Assembly (NCBI GenBank): GCA_030765065.1
Contig: CM060987.1
Location: 74,534,557-74,598,556, forward strand
Origin: Deroplatys truncata
Lineage: Eukaryota; Arthropoda; Insecta; Mantodea; Mantidae
Direction: 5' to 3'
DNA: 64,000 bases
Part shown: one piece after another, positions 11,023-23,590 of the stretch
Numbering within the stretch: the first letter of the stretch is position 1
Layout: the number at the start of each line of letters is the position of its first letter
Notes under the pieces: model-generated
What the model saw: only the letters and a program-made list of their open reading frames with translations
Databases searched by the model: none
Told to the model about the DNA's origin: nothing
Made by a program: the position numbers and the translations under genes

Positions 11023-11405
11023 TCATAGATTTACAGCACATAAAAGAACCTCAAGCCTGATAAAGAACCCTCTGAGCAATATTTCCGGTCTTTCACATCC
11101 AATATAGAATGGGATGCTGAGAACCATACAGTTAAAGAGTGTCCATAAATAAAACTCAATTTTAATTTTTGCTCCACAATAAAGACCAGTTCTTGTGGGT
11201 GACATCTTGAGAGCCAGACAGTTACAGAGATGATCTTTATTCTTATTTGATACAGGATGCAATTTGGAGAGTTGAAATACCAACTTTTTAAAGATGTGCC
11301 TATTAATAATCTAAATGTTGCTACAGTTTCATGCCTTAAATGTTCAGGTATTTTTATTTTGCAATTCGGCCCAGGATTATAATTACTTTTGAGTAGTGAT
11401 TGCAT
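11023..11405 (-). pseudogene. LINE 3' end (zinc-knuckle region and 3' UTR)
   Basis: The - strand frames contain IPEHLRHETVATFRLLIG, then SPNCIL and the shifted LCNCLALK, resembling the post-RNase H region of R1/I-type LINEs (ETVATFRL-TGH, CxLC...HL..C.AL). The continuation, about 11060-11160 (TTTATGGACACTCTTTAACTG on the - strand), recurs at 61670-61800, so two copies of one LINE 3' end occur in the window. A frameshift lies near 11283. Confidence 0.55.
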
Positions 11406-11640
11406 GATACCACTATTTCTCGATACCGATACTGATTTTTGAGCACCGATTATACTCTATAAAAACTGTAAAGGCTTGTTCACTGAATTATGTTCTTATT
11501 AGTAGTCTGTATAAATGCATGTAACCAATTTTGTATTGTACACCAGTTCTGAAATTGTTCCTGTTTGACATTCTCCAATTGGCAGCAACTTTTTATCTTG
11601 ATAATGTCCAAGGTTATATTTACCCTATTGCCAGTAAAGT

Positions 11641-11702
<62 letters not shown>

Positions 11703-12355
11703 TTCTTTGCTTCCCTTTTTATGTAACTATATTTTGTGCTGAAGACTTTCTTTTAAAACATTTTCTATTCATATTATGCAAATTAATCGTATGGTATACC
11801 TGTAAGCTATGCTCATGACCAAAGTTTGACTTGCATAAACTCAAACTAACACATGAAAGGAAAGAACAAATATTTCCATGTGATGTATTATTTAATGTCA
11901 TAAGTTCTGATTTGCTGGATTCACAGTTTTGGTCACTGGAGTAGGTAAATGTAATGGCTGAGATTTAGTTGCAGAAATGTGATTTAGTATGTCAGCTAAA
12001 TCAGTTTAATTCACAACTCAATTAACACTGCATGTTACATGAGTAACTTTACTCCTTCCCCCATTGTGTTGCATATTTTCATTTAGACACAGGAGTCTGT
12101 GGAATGTTGCATTGATTCACTCACAGGAAATGCAGTCAAGGTCTATCAAGAACTATAGTCCAGCAACTCTTTGGGGACACGTGCAAGGCAATAAAATCAA
12201 GCCACAGCTCCTTTCAGTCCTTATCTAGCATAAAGTTAAATGCAACAACTTTCATTAATGCAAAATTTAAAAGTATCGAAGGTTTATCTCAAAGTATTAG
12301 ACTTCAGTCAATACCACCGAGTATCAAGGTATCAATGGTATCGAGGCTACTTTTG
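11403..12355. mobile_element. Possible non-autonomous element with GATACC-rich inverted ends
   Basis: The left margin reads ATGATACCACTATTTCTCGATACCGATACT. The reverse complement of the right margin reads CTCGATACCATTGATACC then TTGATACTCGG. The spaced GATACC/GATACT units in opposite orientation suggest degenerate terminal repeats. There is no coding potential inside. The internal (AAT)n tract is at 11641-11702. Target duplication was not identified. Confidence 0.35.
11641..11702. repeat. (AAT)n microsatellite
   Basis: About 20 uninterrupted AAT units. Confidence 0.97.
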
Positions 12356-12459
12356 AATTATGAAGTATTTCATCAGTTTTTTTCTGGAAATTTCGTTTAA
12401 ATAATTGGTGATACGGTAAAGCTTGATTGGGTGTCTGCAATTCCTTGGAGTTCTCTTTT

Positions 12460-12840
12460 ACTTTCTCAACTGCTTACCTATATAAGTAGAGGAAGTACTG
12501 TATTCCATTAAAAAATTCAATACTGAAATTTCACTGGAAATACACGTTTTGAGACCCCTGAATCCAAAAAAAAGCATTTTAGTAAAAGGTGTGTGTGTGC
12601 ATGAGAGAGAGAGAGAGAGAGAGAAGCATGGCATAAAAACAAAAAGTCAATTAAATACCAGACTCGGCACTTAAGTGCAGCATCTTCCAAGGATGTGACA
12701 TGAAGATTTTTGAAAGAATCCCCCCACCCCAAACTACCCAAAACTTTTTCCAGAATTTTGAATTTCTAAAAAATGGATCTAACAATTAAATCTATCACTT
12801 TGCCTAATATATCACACAATGAAATGTGTAAATGTGAATT
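12460..12840 (+). repeat. HINE-like repeat copy 2, hairpin-end fragment
   Basis: It begins ACTTTCTCAAC, then a degenerate hairpin (CTTACCTATATAAGTAG), then the family core TTTCACTGGAAATACACGTTTTGAGACCCCTGAATCC. It keeps the TCTTCCAAGGATGTGACATGAAG and AATCCCCCCACCCC blocks and loses similarity near 12840. A GA microsatellite (12603-12625) replaces the GT-rich tract of other copies. Confidence 0.85.
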
Positions 12841-13265
12841 AAAAGTTTATGTGGATTAACAAGAAATTCTCTGCTGGGGCGAGGAAGTTTTCTTGAACCA
12901 GAATCATTCCCTATCTATCACAAAGGCTGGAAGAGTGGATGTGAGTGTGTTTAATGTTAAAAATGATAAAAATCAACATTAAAAAACCCTACAGTCCAGT
13001 GAGCAATAATATCATGACTTGTTTCTCAAGTCAAAGCCCCTGATATGACCAAAGAAGTTAAAGGGAGCTTTAGAAATGAAAGAATTAAAAGAAAATACCT
13101 TGACTAAATGGTGGAATATTTCTATGCAAATGAGAATATCTCTCTTCTAACTAAGCTAATTATTTCAGTCATCATAACATCATATCCTGTCAAATTACAT
13201 ATTGCATGATTTAAAATTGTGAATATTGTATATATTATATTCATTTTATATAACTTTGTTTCCAG

Positions 13266-13519
13266 GCTCACTAACTCAAGCAATTCGAAACTTTGCAAAA
13301 GGCTTGGAATCATGGTTGACTTCAGCCATGGTGGGTTGCCCAGAAGAAATGATGCACATCAAAGTATCAGCTGTAAGTGCTCTAGCACAAACTTTAAGAC
13401 GCTACACTTCATTAAATCACTTAGCCCAGGCAGCACGTGCTGTCCTGCAGAACTCCTCTCAAATCAACCAAATGCTTGTGGACTTAAACCGTGTTGATTT
13501 TCACAATGTTCAAGAGCAA
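13266..13519 (+). CDS. Rfx: RFX transcription factor, exon B
   Basis: This 254-nt exon lies between the acceptor TTTGTTTCCAG and the donor GTAAGT. The first two bases complete the serine codon left by exon A, and it ends on a codon boundary. It reads SLTQAIRNFAKGLESWL..., KVSAVSALAQTLRRYTSLNH, LAQAARAVLQNSSQINQML and DLNRVDFHNVQEQ. These strings are nearly identical to animal RFX1/2/3 in the conserved extended dimerisation region (TQAIRNFAKSLE; AQTLRRYTSLNHLAQAARAVLQN; QINQMLSDLNRVDF). The region mediates RFX homo- and heterodimerisation. The exon is free of stops and frameshifts, so the gene is intact here. The following intron is about 12.9 kb and filled with mobile elements. Confidence 0.97.
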
Positions 13520-14049
13520 GTAAGTATCTGTAAATTTTACTCATTATATTCAGAGTAATAAGTTAGCTGTTTCTGGAAGTGAAGTTTCTGTTAAATGTCA
13601 AGATAATCATTTGGCATTTATTTTTCATTACACTATAGGTATTCACTGTTTTGTTATTTTGAATGCACTGGTATTGTCATAAATGTGTTCCAGAAATGTG
13701 AATTATTTAGGACAAATAAGCTTATATTACAATAACGGACACTTCCTCTAAATAATATACATCTTACATCAAAGCTATCTATTATCCTGCTATGGATTCT
13801 AGCAGCTGCATTACTTATTATTAAAACATATCGGATTGTAATTAATATTTGTAAAGTCAGGAAAATATATAAAACTTAATTTAGAAGATGAGTATAACTA
13901 GCATAAAATATAGGAAAATATCAATTGAGCTATGTCCATAATTAATTTATAAATATTTTACCTATAGGATATGTTGAGGTAAACAATGTGATGCGGGTAA
14001 TTTTTATACTTGGGATTACAAAATTATTTAAACTAGCATCCTCTTTTTT

Positions 14050-16290
14050 TTTCCTTCAAGGATAAGAAAGTCATGAGAACTTTAAAGTAACATGTGCTTT
14101 ATATTATTACCTATTTCAAAATATAAAATGCTAACAGGTTTAATTGACATTTCACAGGTGAGTTTTTAAACCTTGAATGACAGTTTAATTTTGCCTTATG
14201 AAGTTTTGTACAATGACCTAAATATTTTTGTGTTGAATACTCTCGTTTACCTAGAACAGCAATTTCATAAAATTCTCATGATGTTCCAAATAAAAGGCAA
14301 AAATCTTCTGATATTCACAGAAATGTGTATGAAATACTGGCAAATGTATTCTAATTTTCTTAAGCTCTCCATGACAGTTTTGCAAGTTCTGATGTTATAC
14401 GTGTGTAAGTATCTTTTAGTAGTAACAGGATTATGAAAATGGATGAGTCATTTTTAGATTATCACAGTGAATGAAATCTTAAACTTTGTACCTTCTCTTT
14501 GGTCCTCTAGTAATCAAATAAACAAAGGCTGCATGGTTTCACATAACAAGTATGACATCAATATTCAATGAAATATGGATAAAACCGTTGAACATTAACA
14601 ATACCCAGCCCCAGGCCTCCAAGATTAAACATTTTTGAAGTGGCACATAATTTATAACCATCCAGAATAATAATCACAGTTGTTAATATCAATTGAGTAA
14701 TCTCCAATGTTATGCTAGACACAGGTTTCTCTCTTAATATAATTACCTATATATATAACACTTCACTGATAATGAACTGATTATAACATACAGAGGAACT
14801 GCAGCAAAACTTTGAACATAAAGAAGTATTAAAAGCTTCTTAGCATCCAGAAACTTCACTACATGATCTATATTTTATAAAAGTTATTCTGCACATATCT
14901 ACAATTTTTTAAATGAAATATCAAAGAAATAAGTATCGCATACATATTTTATTATTATAAACAGGATCCAATTCTCTTTTGTTTCACTGTGTTACCATTT
15001 TGTTATTTGCTAAATCATGACCATCATTGCTTGGAATGACATATCCATGGCTTTTGTCTGATTTTTGTGGGTGGTTTCTGTGGGTAACAACAACTAGCAT
15101 TTGGTACTCCACACTTGGCCAACTGGGATAAGACTTGTTGCTTTTCACTCCTACATAACCTGCACGCTGAAGAAATTAGTTGAGCGAGGTAGGATTAGCA
15201 GATGAACTATTACCATAGAGAACATACAACAATAAAGTAATATGGAATTAACTACATCATTAATGTAAATGTGAGTAACAAATCTCTGTAGATTTGTATC
15301 AATTAAAACAAAAATTAATTGTGTATATGACTTCTCAGAGACAATTATCCTTCAATAGCCCAGGATTTGCTGCCATCTACAACAAAATGAATCCTGCATA
15401 TTTACATACATTTCAAGTTAGTATGCAAGCCAGATAGAAGATGAGAGTAGGGAGTCTTACCCCAGTTGGCTTTCACTCAATAGCATTCTCAACAAAAAGT
15501 CAATGCCATATTTGCAAGTATGTTCTTAATGTGCTCATACACCTTAGGACAATTTTGGAAGCATTACACTTTCTGATATACAGAGAAATGTTTGTGGCAC
15601 CTTAAATCTCTGTGATCACTGCAGCAAAACTGCTTATATGTTTAAGAAATCAAGTTAAAGACCAGGACATGAAAGAAATGCTTTCTCAATAAAAACATAT
15701 ACATTTTCAGCTTAGCTTATGACAAGCCAAAATTGAAACTAGTAACAATGAAGCAACTGCACAAATATATAATCACCTGTACATGTTTATGCAGTTTAGC
15801 TTGTAGATGTATATAGATGTATACAAGCCAAAATTGAAAGCATAGAAAAGTACAGCAAACTTTTCCATTAGGAATATAATACATTATAGTCACATTATAT
15901 TGCTATTAAAATATTAAATGCACTGAGGTAAGACAACAATCAGAAGCTGTCGTGAGAACATTATTCAGATTATGTTTACCTATGTAAACTTACTTTTGGA
16001 ACAAGAAGTCAGAGGATTTCTTCTTAATACAATGGACTTTTTTTAATTCGAACTCAAAGGGGAATTTAAAAATTTTGAACTATCCAAACTTGGAATTAAT
16101 AAATATGCTCTTTATTATAGAAAGTACACCATGACATAAATTCATTTCATGCAAATAAATAACATGCAGTGCAACTCATTCTGTTGATTTTCATATTTTA
16201 TCCATGAAATGTGTAATTGTAATAGTATGACAGGATGTTTCAAGCAATTCAGCGGAAAAAAATTCCCAAAAGCTATCATTAAACAACTCC
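14050..16290. other. RFX intron, AT-rich, no recognised feature
   Basis: Part of the intron between exons B and C. I see no coding frame with recognisable motifs, no inverted ends and no copy of the window's repeat families. Confidence 0.5.
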
Positions 16291-16296
16291 ATTATT

Positions 16297-17255
16297 ACTT
16301 GCTCTACTACGTATAGTAAGTAGAGGATGTATTATATTCCACCCAAAAATTCCATACTGAGATTTCACCGGAAATATATGTTATGAGATCCCCTGAATCC
16401 AAAAAAAGCATTTTTTGGAAATATGTCCATGTGTGTGTCTGTATGTGTGCCTGTGAACAGCATAACTCAGAAACGAACAGTCGGATAAACACTAAACATG
16501 GTATTTAGGTTCAGTATCTTCCAGAGATGCGACACGAAGGTTTTCAAGAAAATCCCCCCACCCCAGATTACCCTTTACATTGAACATTTTTCGAAAATTT
16601 TAATTTTTCTCAAAAATGGCTCTAACGATTTTGATTAAAATATCATATATTTAAGGTATTTTCATGACAAATGAAATGTATAGCTTGAATTTTCTGGGAA
16701 TGTCTCCAAAAGTATTCTTCATTGTGAACGACTTTTGCATAACTGGTAAACCATAAGAGATAGATAAAATTTTACTACACAAAAAATGTAGATCGCATTA
16801 AAATACACAATTTATTTCATATACATTTTTTTTGTTGAGTGAACCATTTTTGAGATATTGCTTGTTATTCCCTTAAATTTTTCAGTGCTTATTTTCTCAA
16901 ATGAGAATTCGTTATTAATATTTTTGTCTTGGATATGCGAACAGTATTAATCTGTGGCAAAGAGAATGGTGCTGCACCTAGCAACCAGCTATTAAGATAT
17001 ATTCGGTGCTTAAAGGCTACTGTATTTCTATATTGCCCTTGCAATTACAAAACAAGGGGAACTTAGTACGCCTTAAGCGATAGTCAAATATTTTTAGAAC
17101 TGGTCGGTATGTGTAAAATGTAATTCTCTGTGCATGTCAAAAGATCGTTTCTGCAAATGTTTATCTCGATTAATATGAAATAGATGGAGAATAAGAGTTT
17201 GTAAAAAATAGTTTCTACAAGAGTAGAGAAAGTCATGTGAGTGTAACACATCAGA
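16297..17255 (-). mobile_element. HINE-like repeat copy 3, full length
   Basis: This is a reference copy of a non-coding family of about 0.95 kb. On the + strand it opens with a hairpin, CTCTACT-acgtatagta-AGTAGAG (16302-16325), and ends with GTAGAGAAAGT (17223-17233), CATGTGAGTGTAACACATCAGA and a T run. The motif near the hairpin (here TTGCTCTAC, ACTTTCTCTAC in other copies) is the inverted complement of GTAGAGAAAGT. Diagnostic core blocks are TTTCACCGGAAATATATG, TAACTCAGAAACGAACAGTC, CCAGAGATGCGACACGAAGG and TGGTGCTGCACCTAGCAACC. There is no protein. Subterminal inverted repeats plus one terminal hairpin and no CTRR end match Helentron-associated elements (HINEs); that class call is inference. 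In that reading the element runs on the - strand. Confidence 0.7.
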
Positions 17256-17721
17256 TTCTTTTTTCTTATTCTTTATGTAGGTAGATAAAGTATTGGACAA
17301 TGTTCCATATTCCTTGGCAATAATGCTCTTCTTTATTTCCTTTTCTACTTCCCTGAGCATCAACTTTTTTCATCAGTGTTAAACTGGTGTACATTTTAAC
17401 ATTGCGAAAGGAGCCACTAAATAGGCCTACAGTTATGTATCAACTGAAGTTGTTGACTGAAAACACAAAGTGTTGGACAATGTAGTCACCTAGCGATAGA
17501 TTTCTTAACAATAAGCAACTAGGAATTCGGAAAATCAAAGATGTATTCTTGGAATTTTTAAAAGAGCTCAATAACTGAGATGTACACGAGCCACATTTCA
17601 ACTTTTCTAGAATTCAGAATAAGTTATTCTCCAAGAATGAATTGTGACTTCGAATTATCCAATCAGTTTTAGTTATATTTGCTGTTATTCCTGCAAAGTC
17701 ATGCTAAGAGCTATAATTCAT

Positions 17722-17723
<2 letters not shown>

Positions 17724-17768
<45 letters not shown>
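17724..17768. repeat. (AT)n microsatellite
   Basis: About 22 AT units in the intron between RFX exons B and C. Confidence 0.97.
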
Positions 17769-17771
<3 letters not shown>

Positions 17772-18118
17772 CACAGCCCTGCTAAGAAGAAAAGGAACTT
17801 TATTTGTTCAGCTGTTTTGTTTAGCTATTAATGAGATATATAGACTGCTTTGCTTTCACACATTAATGAAAAATCATCAGCATATAGATAATTATCTTCC
17901 CCAATGTGTTCATACACATGTCATTCAAGCTTTATAAATTCTTTTTCGTTTAAGTCATATAAGAGTTGAAATTAAAAGCATTAAGTTTCACGGTTAAAGC
18001 TACAAATATATACAAATTCGAAATACATAGTTCAGTCATTTAGGTGTGCATAACAAATAAACATAATACTGCTTTATATGGAAGATAATTAACAAAAAAA
18101 TTATGGACTAGACATTTT

Positions 18119-18240
18119 TGCTTTCTCTACCACATACATAGTAGGTAGAGAAGTCATTGCATTCACTCAAAAATTCAATACAGAGATTTCACCAGAAATA
18201 CATGTTTTGACGCCCCCTGATTCCAAAAAAGCAGTTTTGA
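18119..18240 (-). repeat. HINE-like repeat copy 4, hairpin-end fragment
   Basis: It has CTTTCTCTAC followed by the subtype B hairpin CTCTACC-acatacatagta-GGTAGAG and the first 100 bp of the family (TTTCACCAGAAATACATGTTTTGA). It is truncated against the LINE at about 18240. Confidence 0.85.
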
Positions 18241-18539
18241 TGATGGTAACTGAGTGGCCACTTAATAGGCCATGCACACAGGCTCAAGAGTCATTGTGGC
18301 TCATATTCTGGCATTACTCTAGTCCAATGGTTCGTATGAAATGGACCACGTCCTTGATATCTGCCCTTTTTAGCTTCTCAGGTTCCAAAAAGAAGAACCC
18401 TAAGGAAACGTATGTATGCACAGCGAAGTCTTCACATTTGCATAGTACCTATATGCTGTGAGGTTTCAAAGTCCTTTTCGCACATTTCCTACATAAAGGG
18501 TCTTGTGCAAGACCCATTAAGCATAGGTGTGTGCACAGA

Positions 18540-21500
18540 GTATTGTGGCCAATAAGATAGCCTACAACCTCTCTGAGCTTAACTCTAGTAAATTCAGGAG
18601 AAACTCACTCACTTTCCGGCCAGGCCCTGATATTAAATCATGGGCCTGCCTGACAATGGTTTGCTTACTCCAGATCTCAAGATGAACCCTTGCCGTAAGC
18701 TGGGTTATCTCATACTTGACATTGCTAGCAGACACTCCGCAAAAGGGCCCAATAAAATTGAGCCCCGATCCCCTCTTTGCAAGAGTGTTTGCCATCTTAT
18801 TTTCCCTAAAACCAGCATGCCCCAGAACCCAAAGAAGTGTAACTGGGCAGCTGGTACATAGTCTATCCAACATCCTCTGGCATTGCCCCACCAGTCTGAG
18901 TGTGGTTTTAACCATCCTAAAGACTTTCAAAGCTGCCGTACTATCCAAACAGATGCACACATCAGCTCATCCGCATGGCATAGTGTAAATATGCATAGCA
19001 CAGCTAAGATTGTATAGACTTCAGCCTGGAAACCTATGGCAAATCGCCCAAGGGGAGTGACAAGCCTGGTTCTAGGTCCATAGGTCCCAATTCCCGTCCT
19101 GCCCCCAAGGCAGGAACCATCTGTGAACCATGTCCTGTCCCCCCTGCCTTCAAGAGAGACCCGGTCTCTGGGTCCCACTCCTCCCTGGAAGGTATTGCCA
19201 CAGTATAGGATGGTCTTAGGTTATATCTAATCCCCATCAAATCCTCGATAATCTGGGTTATAGAACACTTCTCCTGTAATCCAGAAAGGATCAGTGAGTG
19301 CCTTTTGTGGGTTAGCTTGAAACACCACCCCCCTACAGTCAGAGGTGGCTACCTCTTCCATAAACAAGTGCAGGGGAGAAAAGTTCGCCAAAACAAAATC
19401 TCTAAGACAGACCTAGGAGTCGTCTGCACCGCCCCATTATCATCATGCGTGCCAATCTTTGCAGCGAATACAGCCCGGCAGCCACTACTTCACTTGAGAG
19501 GCAGGCCACCAAACCAGTTCTTCATAAGTTACTGACGGTCTTATAACCAAGGTGTATAGACATTTGACCACCTCAGGTCTCAGGCCCCACCTCAGTCCTA
19601 TAGATCTTTGACAGGCCACTAAGCATTGTAGGCATTCTTAACTTTGTAATCAACATGCTTTATCAAGCCCAGCATCAAGAATAACTCTTAGATACTTGAC
19701 TGCTCCAGAAAGCTTCAACTTCTTCCCAAGCAGCTAGGGCTCTACCCTACCTGGCAGTCTCCTCCTCCTTGTGAAGATCATTATTTCAGTCTTGTCTAGG
19801 TTAACAGACAAGTCTGTTTCTCTACACCATTCTTCTAGAGCCTGTAGGAAACGGTATAAGACCTCCGAAACATTACTGGGGAATTTTCCACTTGCTACAA
19901 GGCCTATGGCATCAGCATGGCCTTGAGCATGAATTCCTCCCCTGTTAAGTCTATTCAGTAGTACATCTACCACCACATACCACAGGGCAGGTGGCAAAAT
20001 TCTCCTTTGTGAGCAGCCTCGGGGCACTGTTGCCCTCACGGACACACTCCCCAGGGTTGCCACAGCCTGCCGGCCTTCCAAGTAGGTCATAATCCAATCC
20101 GTTACAACCGGATTGACACCCTTTCTCTCCAGACATTTCCAAATGGTGCCTAAAGTCATATTATTAAAGGCACCTTCAATGTCCAGGAAAACTGCCATAG
20201 CGAGTTCTCCATAGTCCAGTGCCCTCAAGCTGATGGATTGCCATATCCGTGGATTTTCCCGGCCAATAGACATACTGATGAGGGTGTATGGGCTTGTCCA
20301 CCAGCAGCCCCTCCCTCAGAAATCTATTTACTAGTCTTTCCAGAGCCTTTAACAGAAAGGATGTTAGACTTATAGGGTGAAAACTAGGCCTGCAGTAGGA
20401 TTGCCTGCCTGGCTTAGGTATAAACACCAATTTGGTCTGCCCCGAGGTGAAAAACCCTCATAGCCCTCCTGAATATTTCACTAAGTGGGATGAAACGATC
20501 TCCCACCCTTACTGTAAGAAAGCCGGGAAGACCTCATCCACACCTGCGCTTTTAGAGGGCTCAAAAGTGTAAAAGGCCTGTTAAAATTTTTTAAAAGTAA
20601 CAATCTTGGTGGTCACTGCCCAGCCTTCCAGTGAAGGCCAACGTGCCCTACGTGGATTTGGTTCTTGATTTGTAATGCAAGCCTCCGGGAAATGGGTTTC
20701 AAGCAGCAACTTTGAAGTCTCCCCCTCCGACTGTGTCACAGCACCGAAGGGATTCTTTGAGGCCAGCCTGGCTCTAGCTCCGGAGAATAGTGGCGCTTAA
20801 CTGCTTCTGCACATTATCACAGAAGAGCTTCCAAGATTCCTCTTGAGGCCTTCCTAATTTCTTTTTAAAAAATTCCTTTGGAACTCCTTGTAGAGTCCAA
20901 GTTACCTGGCACTTGTTGGCCGTATATGCACTGCATAGCCTTCATGTCTTTTTCCTGATAGACCTTAAAAAGAATTCTATCTGAGTTTATCTTCTTTAGC
21001 TGGAACCTTGTTTATGAGGGGGCAGTTTCTTTCATAGGAGAAGTGCAAAGAGTGTTCATGAAGAATCCCACGTACCCCTCCAGATCCTCCACATTTCTTA
21101 GCTTGATCTGGGGTCCTTAATCTCCTCTAGTATCCCAAAGGACACTAGTGACAAGTCTAGGTCCTCCTCCCTTTGATAATTAACAAGGGTCGGAACGTCT
21201 CCTTGGTTTGCAATCTCAAGATCTATAGAACTCAGATACTCTAGCAACTTCTCTCCTTTACTATTGATTTCCGTGCTACCATAAATGCTATGGTGGGTAT
21301 TGGAGTCACAGCCAATCAACAGGTTGAGGTTATTATCCTTGCAATAAATCACAAGGACTTTAAGCTCCTGAGGAAGTGGCGGCTCCTCGGAGTCATAGGG
21401 GAAATAGGCAGAGTAGACTACCACCTGACATGGCACTCTGCCCTCTCATACCTCACTAGGATTGTTGCCAGGTCTTTAGTAAGAAATCCTGGCAGGGCCC

Positions 21501-21663
21501 AGGTATTACTGAGTCTTGTAAGGACACATGCTCTAGGTTTTACTTCAGACGAGGTGCTGAAGATAGTAAAACCTATGTTTAGTCGGCTAACAACCCTCCA
21601 GCTTAGATGTGAGAAGATGCAGCAGTAATTGATACCTTGTGCATTGTGGTACTTGTGGTACAT
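18540..21663 (-). pseudogene. R1/I-like LINE: endonuclease, reverse transcriptase, RNase H; inactive
   Basis: Domains appear in normal order on the - strand. Endonuclease: 21663-21098, with ACVLTRLSNTWALPGF, VVYSAYFPYDSEEPPLP and IGCDSNTHHSIYGSTEIN. Reverse transcriptase: 20430-19734, with SFHPISLTSFLLKALERLVN, FLDIEGAFNNM (the first aspartate box) and GCSQRRILPPALW. RNase H: 19178-18562, with FTDGSCLGGRTGIGTYGP, CLDSTAALKVFRMVK and LGHAGFRENKMANTLAKRGS. An RNase H after the polymerase points to the R1/I/LOA group. The polymerase box is GHADAIGLVASG (about 19900-19925) instead of xADD, so the second catalytic aspartate is lost. Frameshifts separate the domains. The GC content is visibly higher than in the surrounding intron. 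Confidence 0.85.
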
Positions 21664-21764
21664 TGGTACTTTGCCTGCTTAACATTGAGTGATGAGCATA
21701 ACATTGTTCCCAGAATGGGGGGGGGATAACAGAGAGAGAGTGAGTATGAATGAGTGTGCGTGTG

Positions 21765-21845
21765 TTTTTTTTTTTCACCCATTCCAGATTTGAACTTGAG
21801 TTCACAGCTGATCTGCCTAACCACTTGGCCACAGTACAGCTATCG
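21765..21845 (-). repeat. tRNA-derived SINE head
   Basis: On the - strand, TGGCCAAGTGGTTAG (21817-21831) is an excellent RNA polymerase III A box and AGTTCAAATCT (21786-21796) a good B box. The spacing is that of a tRNA, and an A run follows (21765-21776). The flanks do not fold into a full acceptor stem, so this is a tRNA-derived SINE or tRNA pseudogene rather than a working tRNA. Confidence 0.6.
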
Positions 21846-22103
21846 GAATCTTCCTATGCTTGTTTAGCCATTCCTCACAACCTGTTATCCATTACAGAGG
21901 CATGCAGCCATATTTAGGTCCACACTTTCAGCAATTCCACCAGTAAACCCCATGCAGTGTTGTTTATTTACATCCTGTATATCACTTTGCAATCCATCTA
22001 CATTTGTAGGATTATAAATAAGATTTATAGCAGAATTTAAAAAATCTCAAACCTCTCCATGTGTTTTGAAACAAATGTCACTAGAAATAATAAATTAAAA
22101 ATA

Positions 22104-22870
22104 TTCTGCTAATGAATGGCTACATGTTTACACTGATGGATCCAGCTTACCAAATATTGGTGGTACTGTTGCTGGTGCAGTATTGCCACTCTTTTCTTTT
22201 CATAGAAGATTGAGTTTAAATTCTACAAATTTTGATGGTGAAATTTTAGCAACTTTTCTCAGCTTACAAAATCTTCTACATTAAATAAACAAATTTAAGA
22301 GAGTTGCAATATTATCCGACTCTAAAGCAGCTATAATATCCATAGCATCAGATACTATAGCCAAAAGCTTAAATGTCCTAGAATATCAAAACATTATAAA
22401 ACAATTAACTATTTTAAGTAAAAGAGTTGTACTTCAATGGGCACCAGCACATTGTGATAGATGGTAACAAAACAGCTGATTTTCTGGCCAAGAAAGGTAG
22501 TAAAATCACATCAAAATCATCTGGTCCACTGTCTTATCACTCTATTAAAAGAATAATTACTTCAACATACAATACAAAAATTAAAGAAGAATATATATCA
22601 CAAACAAAAGGAAAACAATGGGAAAATCCACATAACATAACTAAAATTACTACACTACCAAGAAAATCCTCTGTAGCAGTTTTTAGAGTATTAACAGGCC
22701 ATGACTGCCTCAACAAACATCTACACAGGATTGTCATAGCAGAATCTGCTATATGCCCTTTCTGTGAACTTGAAGAAATGGAGAGAAACCACTTAATCCA
22801 CTGCCCAGCTTTCGATCAACACACCAACCTATCATTAAAATACTGGAGTGCTAAAAAGCAAATGGCTTCA
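22104..22870 (+). pseudogene. LINE RNase H and C-terminal zinc-knuckle fragment
   Basis: The + strand reads VYTDGSSLPNIGGTVAGAVL, DGEILATFLSLQNLL, LSDSKAAIISIASDTIAKS and VLQWAPAHC, then after a frameshift near 22455 [35 protein letters not shown] and [20 protein letters not shown]. This is an RNase H fold (D at TDGS, E at DGEI, D at SDSK, D at DGN) followed by the CxxC...H...C knuckle of R1/I-group LINEs. One in-frame stop (about 22282) and the frameshift disable it. It ends in an AACC microsatellite, as 5'-truncated LINE copies often do. No polymerase is present upstream, so the copy is 5' truncated. Confidence 0.8.
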
Positions 22871-22892
22871 TTGCCAACAGTGCAACATTACA

Positions 22893-22983
22893 AACCAACC
22901 AACCAACCAACCAACCAACCAACCAACCAACCAACCAACCAACCAACCAACCAACCAACCAACCAACCAACCAACCAACCAAC
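22893..22983. repeat. (AACC)n tract, LINE tail
   Basis: About 23 units of AACC immediately follow the LINE RNase H fragment, consistent with a microsatellite-type 3' terminus. Confidence 0.95.
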
Positions 22984-23259
22984 ATTTATAGGATTTTACC
23001 ATTACATTGTGTGATAGGATATTTTGTAAATTTATGATGTTATCCAAGATTTTATTTGATTTTAATGGTAGCTTTAGTGTCTCTTAAGTTTGTGAAAGCA
23101 TCTTAAAGGATGCCCAGAAAAACATGGAGTTTCTGAGTGCGTGCTAATGAACCTGAGATATTATTATAAAAGTCTCAATTCATGGCAATAAATGTAAAAT
23201 AAAAATCAAGATTGCATAGCATTAAAAATATGCTTAACCTATTTAAGGCTTAGTAAGGT

Positions 23260-23350
23260 AAATAAAATAAATAACTCTGGTGGGGAATTGAACCAGGTCT
23301 CCTGCATGGTATGTGCGGGCACAAACTAATTACATTGTGAAGATACTGAC
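23260..23350 (-). repeat. tRNA-derived SINE-like segment
   Basis: On the - strand, GGTTCAATTCC is a perfect B-box match and TTCTCAGTCAGTA about 65 bp upstream resembles an A box (TGGCTCAGTCGGTA type). The intervening region is longer than in a canonical tRNA and the ends do not pair, so I read it as a SINE head. Confidence 0.45.
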
Positions 23351-23590
23351 TGAGAAGCGAGTCTACAAATGTGTTGACCCCATTTTCTGTTGCAGTGGAT
23401 TGTATCATGGTTTCATTCTGCTTCTAATGACAATAAAAATTAAATCAAAGAGCATATTTATTTCCTCCTGCCAGTTCAGTCAATTATGAAAGCCAGCATT
23501 TAACATCAGTTTGTAAAACCTTTGGCTGCAACTTCAATTTGGAAGCATTCTGCTATGTAAATAAATTTATGACAGGTGTAAGTCTTTTTA

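Noticed and set aside
16297-17255. Classical Helitron assignment for the repeat family
   Set aside because: There is no CTRR terminus after the hairpin and both ends carry inverted subterminal repeats, which fits the Helentron/HINE type better.
22893-22983. Possible CRISPR-like or protein repeat (PTNQ)n
   Set aside because: It is a simple AACC microsatellite at the end of a LINE copy; there are no spacers and the host is a eukaryote.
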